From: Cyrtodaria siliqua
Lineage: Eukaryota > Mollusca > Bivalvia > Adapedonta > Hiatellidae
Direction of reading: 5' to 3'
Assembly: GCA_037043455.1 (NCBI GenBank)
Contig: JAWPHD010005082.1
Coordinates: 1-64,000, forward strand
Length of the DNA stretch: 64,000 bases
A model generated the notes under the pieces. The model was given only the letters and a program-made list of their open reading frames with translations. It was not told where the DNA came from and ran no database searches. The translations under genes and the position numbers were made by a program. Position 1 is the stretch's first letter. Every line of letters starts with the position of its first letter. This document shows positions 47,272 to 59,760 of this stretch, piece by piece.

Positions 47272-47384
47272 AGGATGACGGCAGACAAAGAAGATCAACT
47301 GAGCAACAAAAGCATATTAATAAACTGGATGATGAAGTGATGGATCTGCAGACATCAAACAGCCACTTAGAAAACGCCGAAGAG
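47272..47384 (+). CDS. Kinase-KEN gene, exon E (coiled coil)
   Basis: 113 nt, acceptor ttccatgcag, donor GAAGAG|gtgggt, phase 1 to 0. It encodes about 38 highly charged residues (RQRRSTEQQKHINKLDDEV, MDLQTSNSHLENAEE). The leucine/hydrophobic spacing fits a short coiled coil, which could support dimerisation just upstream of the kinase. That role is inferred. Kinase-KEN enzymes of the IRE1/RNase L class are active as dimers or oligomers. It joins the phase-0 acceptor at 62764. Confidence 0.75.
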
Positions 47385-47636
47385 GTGGGTTTTAAAACTA
47401 TATCTAAAATCGTTCGAAATGAGGTTTTTGCAATACCTCAGAAGCAATATGTGAATTAAAATAGCCTGAACTATAGCTGAGTATAAGGCGGGCGATAAGC
47501 AAATGGGAAGGGGTTTATTCTTGTTGTACAGCCAAATTCAAGCTGGCGAAACACTTCCATAAACTCGCATACTTATGTGAGAAACGTATACTAGGACATT
47601 GTATTTCATCCGTCGTTCAACGTTGTTTCAAAAAAG

Positions 47637-47712
47637 ATCGCTCAACACGGGATTCGAATTATAGTCGTCCTAATTCACACTCGTACCCTTACCATTAGGC
47701 CACAGAGCTAAC
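47637..47712 (-). pseudogene. tRNA-like sequence (tRNA pseudogene or SINE head)
   Basis: On the minus strand the sequence begins gctctgtggcctaatgg, an A-box-like D-arm, and ends with 'ttcgaatccc' and 'gttgagc', which pairs partly with the 5' end. T-stem pairing is poor and no clean anticodon arm is visible, so it is not a functional tRNA. Confidence 0.4.
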
Positions 47713-47960
47713 TGATAACATGCTTTTCACTACATATATTCCTTTGATAATAGATTGCGTTCAATTATTGATTTTAATGCATGTCGTGCTCAGATCGTCC
47801 GATCCATTCAGGATTTTAGTATAAAAGAGTGTAGTAGAGAACATACGAAATCGAACTTTCTTTCTAATGGGAAAAAGTAAATTCTTAAAATTATAGATAC
47901 CCATATTAACGTTTATAATGCTAACCTAGGTTTTCGTTCCTGGATAGAATCAGTACTTTA

Positions 47961-48070
47961 TACATACCGCCATCCGTAAGCATCGACACTTTCTCACATA
48001 CAAGTCCAGCTCCCATTGGGTTTGAACCCGCAGCGGTGAAAAGTGAGACGGTTTTAAACGCAGCATCTTT
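47961..48070 (-). mobile_element. tRNA-derived SINE, copy 1
   Basis: On the minus strand it carries a B-box (GGGTTCAAACCC, 48017-48030) and then 'gggagctggact' and 'gtgagaaagtgtcgatgctt', ending 'acggatggcgg'. The same arrangement occurs at 54222-54360. Confidence 0.6.
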
Positions 48071-49378
48071 AAATAAAATACTCTTGGAAAGTAGTGATAA
48101 TTGTCAAAAGGTCATTTGTTTCATTAACAGGAAGAAAATAATATATACATTTATTTCAAAAATAATTATTTCTAATTGACTTTCATGAATAAGTATTGAA
48201 AAGTTTGCAGCTGTAGTAATTATTCCGTCAAATAGTTGACACTGTCGTGAACAGTAGGTAAAAGTCTAATCAAATACGAACCATTAACATACTATGGACG
48301 TTATTTGATACGTTTACGACTTACGGTTACATTTTACGGTTAAATAAGCATGCGTATTCGTTAATATAGTAGGCAGTCCAAGGGCAAAAAAACCCACATG
48401 TTTGATGGTATTTTTGAGTAGAATTTGGCATCGATGTTTATTTAAGTCTTTATAGTTTCCGATCACGATAGTGGTGGATGCCAGCTTGGCTTTTCAGTGT
48501 TCCTGGGTGTCAAAAACATGGTCAAAGTACAAAATAGTGCAAAAATGATTATTTTAACCCTAATTAGGGTATATTATCACTTCCATTCACTTATTTAGGT
48601 ATATAACTGTTATTAAATATTTGGTAACTGTAAAAGAACTAAAATGCGATACATAATTTATAGTACTTGAAATTGCGGTACAAAGGTCATTTAATTGCAA
48701 AACAAGTTATGCTATAGTTGTATATGCATAATGAATGATAACTATGGTTTTGAGAGATCAATATAACCCAAAGCGTGGTTAACATCACAGTTCATTGTGA
48801 GATAAAATGACAAATGCTTTTAAATGGCAGAATACAAGAATAGCTGGTCCAGGGAATAGACAAGAACAGTTGGCCTGCGGAAGATTGTAGGAATAGTTGA
48901 TCTGCGGGAAATTCAAGGACAAGTTTTTTATGTTAAGAGGTTACATACCTAATGTAAAAACACTTCTAAATTCATTGTTTAAATTGTGATCACTTTATTT
49001 TGTATATCCATGCGGAGGAAACTATGATCATAATATTATTCGTGTAATTTCCAAATGTGTTGCACCTTTGTGGCTTTTCCAATTCCTGCACATGTATCAT
49101 TCTACATATCTTCCTTTAATTCCAAAAAATAATATAATGCGGTGGCCAGTTTATATTAATTTGACCAACACCAATGTTCAATAAATAAACGTACTGCTCG
49201 CATATGTCTGTGTTTAAGTTATGTTTATTCTTACACAGGACTAAACGGCTCTTATATCAAGGGTTGTCGTCATAAAATTCCCATCAGTACTTCTTTTAAA
49301 AAATTGGGGAAAAAAACACAAAACAACAAGATCCACAACAGAAACTTAAACCCTTGACCCATGCTGACAATTTAAACA
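48071..49378. other. Intronic, no gene
   Basis: AT-rich unique-looking sequence, no motif. Confidence 0.4.
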
Positions 49379-50841
49379 AGAGGCCCTAGTTCTAATTTGG
49401 TATGGTAAGTTACGGACTCGAAATACACAACAATTGTTAAATATGTTTTGACCGCCTGTACGCAGGCAGGCGGTCAAAAACACATTTTATGTAATTGTTG
49501 TGCCTCGAGTCCCTAAATAACCATACTAAATTAGAACTTTGCGTTGTTTTTAGTAAAAACAAATGTCTCCCTTACAGGAGAAGAGACCAAAAATCCACCA
49601 AATATCATTCAGCTGGAACACGTTGGAGGTATAATGTGCAACTGGGCTTGATAATGGTCATCCCTACCAAGTTTCATGGAAATCCATGCAGGGGATCAGG
49701 AGAAGTTGTCGGGACAAAACTTATGTATGCGCAGCTAGGCTTGATACTGATTATCCTTGCCAAGTTGCGTTGAAATCCGCCCAGGGGTTCAGCAAAACTA
49801 GTCCATACAAATTATGTCCATTAATACATTTAAAGGGCCATAACTCTGCCAAAAATCTTTCAACCGGAACACGGTGATACTAGACTTGATACTGATCAAT
49901 CTTGCGAAGTTTCGTTGAAATCCAGCCAAGGGTTCAGGAGAACTAGTCCGGGCAAAGCGTCTGTAGTAAAACATTTAAAGGGCTATAACTCTGCCAAAAT
50001 CATTCAACCAGAACATGGTAACGATAGGCACAACTAGGCTTGTTACTGATCAATCTTGCGAAGTTTCGTTGAAATCCGGCCAGGGGTTCAAAAGAACTAG
50101 TCCATACAAATTATGTGTATTAAAATCTTTAAAGGACCATAACTCCGCCAAAAACCATTCAACCGGAACAAGGTGACGATATGCACAACTAGGCTTGGTA
50201 CTGATCATCCCTGCAAAGTTTTGCTGAAATACGGCAATATGAAGGCCATATCATAAAAATCTGGTAAAGTTTGGTAAAGATCGGATGAAAAATGAAGGTG
50301 CTAGAGTGTTGACATCAAAAAGCAATAAGGTTCAATCTAGTTGGTTTTCGAAATCGTCCAGGCTTTCATTCATATTCAAAATCTGGTAAAGTTTGGTAAA
50401 GATCGGATGAAAAATGGAGGGGCTAAAATGTTGACAAGACAAAATATGGCCATTTTCGTTAATTCAAGGGCAATAACTCCGATGTTACTGATCCGATCTG
50501 GCTAGTTTTCAAACTCATCCGATCTCTCATTGATATAAAGACACTGACAAAGTTGTCTTAAGATCGAATACACAATGAAGGTGCTAGAGTGTAAACAAGG
50601 CTTAAATGGCATTTTCAGCAAAACAAGGGTCATAACACTGGTGTTACTAACCGATCTGGCTGGTTTTCGAACTCTTCCGAGCTTTCATTGATATAAAGAC
50701 ATTGGCAAAGTTTCGTAAAGATCCAATTAATAATGAAGTCTCTATCGCGTAAACAAGACAAAAGTTAACGGACGGATGACGGACGACGGACGGACGACGG
50801 ACACTCGCCATCGCATAAGCTCTACTGGCCGAAGTAGAGCT
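49379..50841 (-). mobile_element. Hairpin-ended modular repeat element, copy 3
   Basis: Begins acaagaggccc (half of the right-end hairpin). It continues with a fragment of the 325-bp unit (49490-49530), about four ~155-bp units ('gaaatccggccaggggttca', 'aactctgccaaaa'; 49620-50240) and about three ~160-bp units ('gttttcgaactc', 'ttggtaaagatcgga'; 50260-50740). A ggacgacggacgg tract (50770-50800) follows, and a terminal hairpin AGCTCTACT-ggccga-AGTAGAGCT (50818-50841) closes it. Read on minus, the module order matches copies 1 and 4. Confidence 0.7.
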
Positions 50842-50859
50842 AAAAACAGAAACGTCTTC

Positions 50860-51560
50860 TTCTCTGAAAATACAAAAATACAAGTGCCAGGGGTATAATA
50901 TTTTGCATTCACTATTAACGTACATCCCGGGGCTCACAGTTTTGCATAGAGTTATACAGGGACAATCGTTAAGAAATCTTCTTTCCAAAGCCGATTTGTC
51001 AATTTTGTCCAAACTTCACGTGGATGAACCTTAAGTGAATGGTTTACATATTTGTTAAAATTACGTCAATGTGACATCCAAGACAGCCACCATAGAATGA
51101 CCACTATATCATAGAATGTTTTAATTACTTCTTGTACACTGGGAACCTATTACTGTGGGTTCAAATCTCACTGGAGGTAATTTCTTTTTCTTAACTCTTC
51201 ATTTTTATTATTGTGTCATGTTTGGTTTTTTAAAGGACAATACTATTTTTTCTGTAGCTTAGTTAAAAAAAAAATCAGTTTGTCTTCTTTTTAAATTAAA
51301 ACTGTATGAAGTTTGGTCAAAATTGACCAAACGGTTTTTGAGAAGAAAACTTTTTAAAGATTGTCCATATATATCCATATGTAAAACAGTGTCCCACGGC
51401 GTGGGGACAGATGTGATCCTAGGGTCACCAGTTGAACAAACTCCGTACAGGACCATACGTTGATACTACTTGCAATTTATGAGAGCTCTGTGCCTTGTGG
51501 ATTCAGAGAAGAAGATTGTTTAAGTTTTCCCAATATAGGTCTATGTAAAACATGTAAAAT
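50860..51560. repeat. Repeat mosaic with tRNA T-arm module
   Basis: Fragments of the ~170-bp unit (50865-50950; 51360-51550), the 'catccaagacagccaccat' module and a T-arm (51155-51171, GTGGG-TTCAAAT-CTCAC), in the same order as at 10200-10300. Not coding. Confidence 0.6.
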
Positions 51561-53079
51561 CTCTATATTCACTAGCAATGCAAACAAATGCTAGAAAAAG
51601 AAAAATATAATATATAATCGGTCGTCAAATTATATACATGGGGCCCATTTTAGTACGCATCTTAGATAATTGTAATCGCGGATCACAGTCAACTTACTTT
51701 TACCAGTTCAATGTAAAGCATGTACACTTTAAAAAGAAAATGTGTTGAACTAGCAAACCTTTCATAAACATACACAAACACATTTATATTTCGATTTTAG
51801 ATTTTGACTTACGATCAAAATTATCATAAAATATTTAATAAAACGGACCCTTTAGCTACAATCGGTCATGGAGCATGCTAGCAGCGAATGCGCACGCTTT
51901 CCATGTTTTTTCTTTTACCAAGTAGCGTTGAGAAATAGGTCCTTAAACACTTCCGCTGGCTTCCTGTGTAGATGTAGTACTTATATATAGCAATATACAC
52001 GCCAGAGAATCGCACCGCCAGCATTGCTTTTGCAATACCGAGAGTTTAAGTCGGAGGATTTCCGGTAATGCAGGCGAGCGATCAAAATTGCCAGAATTGA
52101 GGTTGGTGTTCAACATTCTGGACGATTGTTTTTGTATTTAAACATTTTTTCAAAAATCGAAGAATGTCATGTCCTAGCTAACTGACCAAATCGACTATCC
52201 CCAAAATGTGTGTATCGACCATCTACGCCTGTTTGAGAAATCCTTTATGTCGTATGCAGTTTATGTGGGGGAAATCGCATAACACATTTAGATGCTATAT
52301 TTTTAATATTCAGACTCTTTACATTTATCTTGTCAATTTCCCAGGCCATAGATATAGATGTCTGACGTAATATGCAAATTCTAGACACAAATATGGTAAA
52401 TTGAAAATGATTTATCGCAAAAAAATGCACGGCGATACAGGCGTGCAACTGATACTGCAGGCGTGCTATGAAATAAGAAAAAAAACTCAAGGTGTACATA
52501 TTCGTCGTTTTGAGAGATGCATATTTATTTTGTAGTATCATGTTATTATAATTATTGTTTAAATATACATTAACAAACAATCGATAACATCTAAATATCA
52601 TAACTTACCCGAAGAAAAATATAATTGACCTGTCAGTTCGGCACTTAAACAGCCCCAATAAGCACGCCAACTAAATATTGAATGTGTTCGAGGTTTAATG
52701 CAGCACCTACCGCGCTTTGAAAAGAGGTTTCTCCCCCGATATGTTTGGGATCGCTTTGGTTTTGTTCATGGTGTTGTTGTTTTGCGCAGAAGATACCAAT
52801 ATATGTCAGAATTAGTTTTCAAAGCGTTGTGATGACGCCTATGTAGACATTCGCATGACATAATCTGGTAAATTAATTTGAGTTAAAGCAACGTCAATAA
52901 TATATAGCATTCTATTTTAGACATTTTGTGACTGACTTTATTTTAGACGTCGTGCAAACGTTGCACCAAATTTGTCGGGAACTCCGATTATTTGATTTTA
53001 TTATTTCTTATGGCTTAGAGTAACGCCTCCCTTCAACTGGATTCGACCTCTCCGTCATTAAAATGAGCATTTTTTCAGT
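51561..53079. other. Intronic, no gene
   Basis: Nothing recognisable. A minus-strand frame at 52245-52601 lacks motifs and splice borders. Confidence 0.4.
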
Positions 53080-53280
53080 TGAATAAGATCATGGTCCAAT
53101 TTAGCAATTGAAATCGGTCTAACTCAATTGAAAATAGGTGCAATTAAATTAAAGAGTGGTCTAATTCAATTGAACCTCTCATTAAATGAATGAGACCTCT
53201 CTTTAATTAAATTAGACCAAGGCTCAACTGTTTGAAGAGAGTTTCAACTGAGATTATTTTAAGTTGGCGTTCCAGTAAAT
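53080..53280. repeat. Palindromic repeat with TCAATTGA motifs
   Basis: Multiple self-complementary caattga blocks. 'gtctaattcaattg' (about 53157) pairs with 'taattaaattagac' (about 53202). Nearby 'tttcagttgaa' pairs with 'tttcaactgag', giving a ~200-bp imperfect foldback. Confidence 0.5.
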
Positions 53281-53323
53281 ACTATTATAATATGGTCAGA
53301 ATATGTTCAATTAAAACAACTAG

Positions 53324-53379
53324 TTCGGCTAGCGTAGTGGATAGCACTTCGAAAGATTCCTGATTCGAGCCCTGGATGA
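53324..53379 (+). pseudogene. tRNA-like sequence, truncated
   Basis: 'ggctagcgtagtggatagca' resembles a tRNA D-arm/A-box, and 'tgattcgagccc' resembles a B-box. The spacing is too short for a complete anticodon arm, so this is a SINE head or decayed tRNA. Confidence 0.35.
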
Positions 53380-53849
53380 GGGGGGTTTTTTCCGAAAGAG
53401 TAAGATGTGAAATTATTTTTCGAAATGAAAAGTTAACACATGTGACGTGGCTTTGCATAGCGATTTGGTGTCCCGCTGTGGATTACTACTACATGTATTA
53501 TATCTTGTATTTATAAACGCATTACCGCCTATCATAAGGAGTTGGCCTTATTGACGTCTTTCCGTTAAAATAAAGAAATATACGGTAATCTTGAATGTAA
53601 TAGACATTCAAATTTACAATTCTATTTTTGAATCTATCTTTTTCTAAAACCTACTTGCATATAATTAAACCAAACGTACTGAAATTTGGAGTTTCTATAT
53701 CATCTTTGTTATTTTACCATGCATATGGTGAAGTATATATTCTAGAGCAATCGTGAAAATACAAGTTTTTTGACAATCTAACTATAACAATTGAAGACTC
53801 GTTGTGCAATTCTTCCTGCATTATGGAGTAGATTTTTTGTTTAATTACA

Positions 53850-54150
53850 GGTTAAAGTTTATGAAAAGGGGCATAACTCTGCATTATATAATTAATAAAG
53901 GAAACTGTATAGAGTTTCATGACTATAGGTCAATATTTTCTAAGTGATGAGCTAGCTAGGTTAGGTTGCACGTTAAAGATTTATAATAAGGGGCACAATT
54001 CTGCCGAATTGAAAGTCAGCGTTATTGGGCATTTCGACGGCATTGAATAATTGATAAAGAAGAACTGTAGTTGTATGACCATAGTTCAATCTTTTTGCCA
54101 AGCTATATTTGAATTGTGTGTTTACGTCATTTTAGCACATGTAAGGCAAT
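53850..54150. repeat. Degenerate tandem repeat, ~140-bp unit
   Basis: Units share 'ttaaagtttat', 'aaggggcataactctgc' and 'gactataggtcaat'. A further unit lies at 56405-56460. Another member of the 'ataactctgcc' superfamily. Confidence 0.55.
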
Positions 54151-54221
54151 ATATGATGGTCGAATTCCATTTTTGTTTGGTAGAGGCCGACCACCCCTTT
54201 TTTCCTGTGTAGAACTATTAC

Positions 54222-54360
54222 TGTATACCTCCAGCCATCCGTAAGAATCGACACTATCTCACTAGACAAGTTGAACTCCCAGTAGGATTCGAACCCGCAG
54301 CAGTGAGAGGCGAGAACGTTTAAGATGCAGCGTCTTTACTATCCCGGGCACAGAGGCCAT
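54222..54360 (-). mobile_element. tRNA-derived SINE, copy 2
   Basis: The minus strand starts 'atggcctctgtgcccgggat' and has a consensus B-box GGTTCGAATCC (54285-54295), followed by 'gggagttcaactt', 'gtgagatagtgtcgattctt' and 'acggatggctgg'. It matches copy 1 at 47961-48070. Confidence 0.65.
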
Positions 54361-54392
54361 GGAGGCCATTTTGCCAAGTTGTGAGACAGATT

Positions 54393-54708
54393 AGATCAGA
54401 CTACACCAATTACCAACCAATCAGCGGGCAGAGAAAAAGTTCCAGGGTAATTGCATAATCAAAGAAAGAAATATATTTTACATTTTCCTCAGGTTTCTAC
54501 ATGCAAGTAGGTGGGTCAGCACCATCCGACCCAAACAGCTTTTTCAAAACATACTCAATGTATGGCTTCTGTATGTTTTTTTGATAAAACTAAGAGATGT
54601 CTTACAACACAAGTAATAAAAAATATGGCTTCGTATATTAGGGAACTCAATACAGAGCTTAGAGCTATAAGGTAGGCCTATGGAAAATGAATTGGTGTAG
54701 TATGACCT
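54393..54708. mobile_element. MITE, copy 2 (internal deletion)
   Basis: Same ends as 34063-34512 (agatcagactacaccaatta ... gaattggtgtagtatgacct), lacking about 130 internal bases after 'ttccagggtaa'. Confidence 0.65.
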
Positions 54709-55939
54709 AAAGATAGATTCTGCATAGAGTAAAAGTGAAAGTAGACCTTTTTTTTCTTAATGCAATGATTTGAAAGTGTGAGAAATGTTGAATTATGGTG
54801 TATTTTGACTTTTCTTATAACTCATTTCATGGTTTTTAAATATTTGAAAGTTTTATGATGCAACATAGGTAATTTAAATTCCTTTATTGAGGGTAGTGGA
54901 CACGAAATTAGCCATACCTGACACCTGGTATACAAAATTAGCCTGTTATGCACATGTTTGACTAGTTAAAGGTATATCTAGTAAGTTTTATTCATTTCTG
55001 AGAGCTTTGCATACATTGTTTGGCAAAAATGTCAGAAAGCGACAATCTGCATCTGTCCGAAAAGATGTCGAAAAGCCGCTTTTGTCTGTTTTGAAAAAAA
55101 TGTTGAGGTAAACTCTGACTTTGAGTGCATCGCTTCTATACGGTTAGTGTCGATATGCAAATATGTTATGCGGTTTAATACATTTTACAAATTAAATAAA
55201 TTATTTAGTTGGCAAAAAATATGACCTTTTGTATGTTTTTAAAAAGTTTTTTGCTACCCAACCGCCTTCATTTTAATGAATTTTCATGGATCTGTACTTT
55301 AAACAGTGATTATTGGCTGCATGGTTACATGAAAACGACCTGTAAAGATGGTATAAACAATATCTAATAAAAAAATACAAGAAACAGTACAGTAACAGGC
55401 AATATTGTGTAATGAGCATATTGTAAAACATGGCATGGCCCTAAAAATGGAGTTGGGGAGGATAGTCTCAGAATTTATTTTTTTTCATTTCTAAATTAAA
55501 AAGTTGTATTTTCTTGATGGTTTCACATCTAGAACCTGCTGAATAATGTTAATTAATTCATTTGAAGGCAGATTTTGAATACATACAAAAACAGTGGCTT
55601 TTAATGGTAAAATCTGCTATTTTGACCCCTGAAAATCACAAATATCATTTTTGAGTAGATATTATTTTCAAGATAGCTTCAACTGGTTGAAAATCACATG
55701 TCAATTTAAAATCACTTTATTTGAAGCATAAAACGGTTGTCGAGATATGGCATTTTGAAGATTCTGGATTTAAGCGTAAAAACCGATGGAATTTTGCTTT
55801 AGCCAAAGCTCTTTTAAGCCTCAAATTTTGTCGAAAATGATTTTTTTCTTTAAAAGAATGACATCATTTCTCTCAGATCGAATGTATCAAACAATTTAGC
55901 CAGAAAAAAACAACTTCAGTCAGGTTTGAATGTCTCTTT
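54709..55939. other. Sequence between two MITE copies, no gene
   Basis: AT-rich, no open frame of note. The bracketing MITEs are direct, so a composite origin is possible but unsupported. Confidence 0.35.
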
Positions 55940-56400
55940 AGATCAGACTAAACCAATTACCAACCAATCAGCGGGCAGGGAAAAAGTTAAAGGGTAAATT
56001 CGGAGCTATTACACAGAATCTCTTAATTTTGATTGGTTGTCAAAGTAATCAAACCAAAAAATATTGCTAAAAAATTAAAATTCAACTTTTAAAAAGTACT
56101 TATAAAGGTTAAATCATACATTTGTGCAATGTATTCATAATGTGTTGCATAATCAAAGAAAGAAGGATATTTTACATTTTCCTCATGTTTCTACATGCAA
56201 GTAGGTGGGTCAGCACCATCCGACCCAAACCTTTTTTCAAAACATACACAATGTATGGCTTCTGTATGTTTTTTTGATAAAACTAAGATAGTTCTTACAA
56301 CACAAGTAATAAAAAATATAGCTTCCTATATTAGGGAACTCAGTACAGAGCTTAGAGCTATAAGGTAGGACTATGGAAAATGAATTGGTGAAGTATGACC
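55940..56400. mobile_element. MITE, copy 3
   Basis: Full-length relative of 34063-34512, with agatcagactaaaccaatta at the left and gaattggtgaagtatgacca at the right. Confidence 0.65.
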
Positions 56401-56544
56401 ATTAGGTGCATGTTAAAGTTTATAAAGGGGCATAACTCTGCCAAAATGAAAGTCAGAGTTATTGGGCACGTGTAGATTTCTTGAGGTAAGATTGGGTAAG
56501 TACGGGAGAATCGATGCCCACATTCTGTTATAAACGGTCGCTTT

Positions 56545-58420
56545 GGACCACTGGCTAGCGCAAGACGCTCTCGACATTGAAAAAAAGGTTCAATTAAATA
56601 GAATCTCTCTTCGTGCTAAAGCTTATGACAACTCTGGGATTAATTTATTTTGGTGAATTAAGAATTCAGGAGACGTTCTTGATAATATTTGAAAATAAAC
56701 GTCAAGTTGTATCTATAAGTACTTATGACTTTTAAACATTCTTTACAACTTTACCACATCACCTTATCAAAGACAAACGTATTGCTCTCATTCAAAAGAA
56801 CTTTCGCTAGAGAAAACCCCACATTTTGGGCCTGTAACAATTTAAAGCATTTTTACTAACGACTGGTTACACAATAATACTATGTGGACTTGCCAAGCAT
56901 TCATTTTCCCATTACATACTATTTTCGTCAGGTGTTGAACTAACGTTAATAGATAATTTGTTGGTATCCCTATGGGTAAGAACTGTGTACTGTGTACAGA
57001 TTTGCTATTGCATTGCTATGAAATAATTTATGTTGATTCTTTCACCAGATACTCAGAAAGATGTAAACGAAACCTTTATTGACACCTCTCGGTATCTGGA
57101 TGACATATCTTGAACACTGACAATCCTTCCTTTTCTACTACGGTTAATTGTATCTATCCTAAAAAAAACATTTCTGATCCTGTCGCATCTTTTCTCGATT
57201 TACATCTTTCTATTGAAAATGGTGCACTAATTAGTAAAAACTTAATTTGATATTGTTAATTATCCCCACTTACATGAGGGTATTCTTCGAGCTACGTCTT
57301 ATGGAGTCTATGTTTCTTAACTTATTCGTTTTTCTAGATCTTGTAGTCTTGTTGAGGACTTTAATATTCGTAATATTTGTATAACTAAGAGGCTACTCTA
57401 GCAGGGCTACCGTTACCATAAACTTCGAAAATCCTTTTGAACAATTTTATTATCGTAACCCTCACACCATATAACCGACAATCGCACAATCTGATATATA
57501 CTGAACCAAACAGCTAACGCACCAGTACACAATACCTCAATAATAACAATCAATAAATCAAAACAAATTTCATTCTGAACGAGACAAATATCTTGTCAAT
57601 AACGACTGTAAATTTAAAAAAATCATTCAAATCACCTGTCTCCAACGGTACCAGTCGGCATATAATAAGTTCATACATCAAAGGTATTGTCTACTGGTGC
57701 GTTAGCTGTTTGGTTCAGCATAGATTCAAATCGGTTCATATTTTGAAGCGCGGACGAGACAGTAGGTATTCTTATTTTACATAAAGCTATGCCTATTGAT
57801 AAAATATCAAACACTTAGTATGTTTAGATGTTCAGATATGTATGCAGATTATGTCAATTAGTTCTGGTAAGTCGAAAAAAGAAAAGTTATTGTATGTAAA
57901 CTATCGAAGGTTTACGCAATAAGCAAACTAAACACACCATATGAACCGATTTGAAACTATACCCGACGATGCGATTGCCGGTCCCTGATTACTTTTAAAA
58001 TATAAAAATAATTTAAGAACTCTTCAGCGACAAGGACTATCACAAACAGACCTCTATGGTGATGTGATTTACAAACGTCGTATGATCCATTTTGATAATC
58101 AGTTTCCTATTATCTTTATTAAACAAGTTTATCAAAATAGGTTATGAACCTATCATTTTTCAACGAAATGCATGTTTAGTGGTTGCCCATTTAATGTTCG
58201 CCATTATGCTTTCCTTTTTGATTGTTCGATGACCGGACAGATTGTGGACTCTACGATGACGTCTACCTAAATCCTCCAATGACGGTAGCGTTTGATCTTT
58301 GTCTTTAATCTTGTCTTGTCATACCCTTAACGGTTTGTTCTCGTGTTGCCCTGGCTTCTGCCATGTCACTGAGTACTTGCGTTGTGGTTTTCTGTGCTTT
58401 TTGTTTTATATATTCATATA
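56545..58420 (+). pseudogene. Penelope-like reverse transcriptase, palm to C-terminus, decayed and interrupted
   Basis: Frameshifted blocks follow the family order: STYDF-like and TLPHHLIKDKRIALIQKNF (56720-56810), KAFLLT-like (about 56843), a GIPMG-like loop (about 56965), SPDTQKDVNETFIDTSRYLDD (57043-57110) with the palm catalytic YLDD-type box, FLDLHLSIENGALIS (57190-57240), a TSYGVY-type block (about 57295), and LLQQGYRYHKLRKSF-like (about 57395-57440). It is then split by a ~510-bp foldback insertion and resumes at about 57986 with LRTLQRQGLSQTDLYGDVIYK and ACLVV. A 3' tail shared with 300-440 follows at 58530-58640. Confidence 0.8.
57475..57985. mobile_element. Foldback insertion inside the Penelope-like RT
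   Basis: Two nested stems. Arms 57501-57536 (ctgaaccaaacagctaac...) and 57683-57718 pair at 35 of 36 positions. Arms 57726-57740 (tcaaatcggttcata) and 57940-57954 pair at all 15. RT coding is interrupted exactly across this stretch. A 63-codon frame inside is not a gene. Confidence 0.65.
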
Positions 58421-58529
58421 CAAATGATCATTTATGTGTTGTATTGCCTATTAATGCTGTCGTGTTCGTTAGAGAAATGACCTGGGGAGAATATCGTTAT
58501 TTACACTGTCCCGTTTTAATGGGATGAAA

Positions 58530-58640
58530 ATTGGTTAAGAGCGAGGTTCGTGCACCCTAAAACCTGGTTTAAACCCCAGCGGCCCTTTTTGCCACTTACC
58601 GTTCAAAGGCGGTAAGCCCTATTGTCAGCCATTTATGTTT
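58530..58640 (+). mobile_element. Penelope-like element 3' tail
   Basis: Contains 'gttcgtgcacccta', 'cccagcggcc' and 'ccgttcaaaggcggta', shared with 300-440 (inverted) and partly with 37396-37425. Confidence 0.5.
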
Positions 58641-59760
58641 GTGATGTCATAATTTTACTTTTGTAATTATTGTTTGTTTATGTGCGTCTTTTTGGTTGAA
58701 TGTGGTCCTTGAATGCTACATTTCCTGTTCGAATGTTATATCTACTTTTGGGTTATTTGTCAATGTTATTTCAACAAACTATTCACAGAATATTTTCAGC
58801 GTATACTAGTCTAAGGTTGGAACGTGAAACCTATATTTTCTGGAGCGTTTTTAACTCTACTGGCCAAAGGCCAGCAGAGCTTATGGGATGACGAGTTGTC
58901 CGTCGTCCGCCGTCGTCCGTCGTCGAACGTTAACTTTTGCCTTGTGAGCCCGATATGGCCTTCATTAGTTATCAGATATTTACCAAACTTTAACAGTCTT
59001 TATATCAATGAAAGCTCGGACAATTTCGACAAACTGCTAGATCGAATTAGTTTCACCGGAGTTATGGCCCTTGATTTGCTGAAATATGTCATAATTCTGC
59101 CTTGTGAGCACTCTAGCACCTTCATTTATTATTTGATCCTTACCAAACTTGCACAGATTGTTAATATCAATAACAGATCGGAAATATTCGAAAACCCGCC
59201 AGATCGGTCAGCATCACCAGAGTTATGGCCTTTGATTTGCTGAAAAATGCCATTTTCTGCCTTGTGAACACTCTAGCACCTTCATTTATTATTTGATCTG
59301 TACAAAACGTGCACATATAATTAATATCAATTAAAGCTCAGACAAGTTCAAAAGCCAGCCAGATAGGATGAGTAACTTTAGAGTTATGGCCCTTATTTTG
59401 CTGGAAATGCCATTTTCTGTTTTGTGAACACACTAGCACCTTCATTTATTATTTGATCTTTACCAAACTTTGTCAGTGTTTTTGTATCAATAAAAGCTTG
59501 CAAAAGTTTGAAAGCCATTGAAATTAGATAGGTAAACCAGAGTTATGGCCCTTGTTTTGCTGAAAAGGCCATATTTTGCCTTGAGAACACTCTAGTATAT
59601 CACCTTCATTTATTATTTCATCTTTATGAAATATTGCCAGATTGTTAATATCAATGAAACGTCGCAAAAATTCGTAAACCAGCTTGATCGGCCTAGTTAC
59701 ACCAGACTTATAGCCCTTGATTCTAAAATATGCAATATGTCATATTGGAAACCTGGGGTC

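Noticed and set aside
47637..47712. Functional tRNA gene
   Set aside because: Poor T-stem pairing, no clear anticodon arm and a SINE-like setting.
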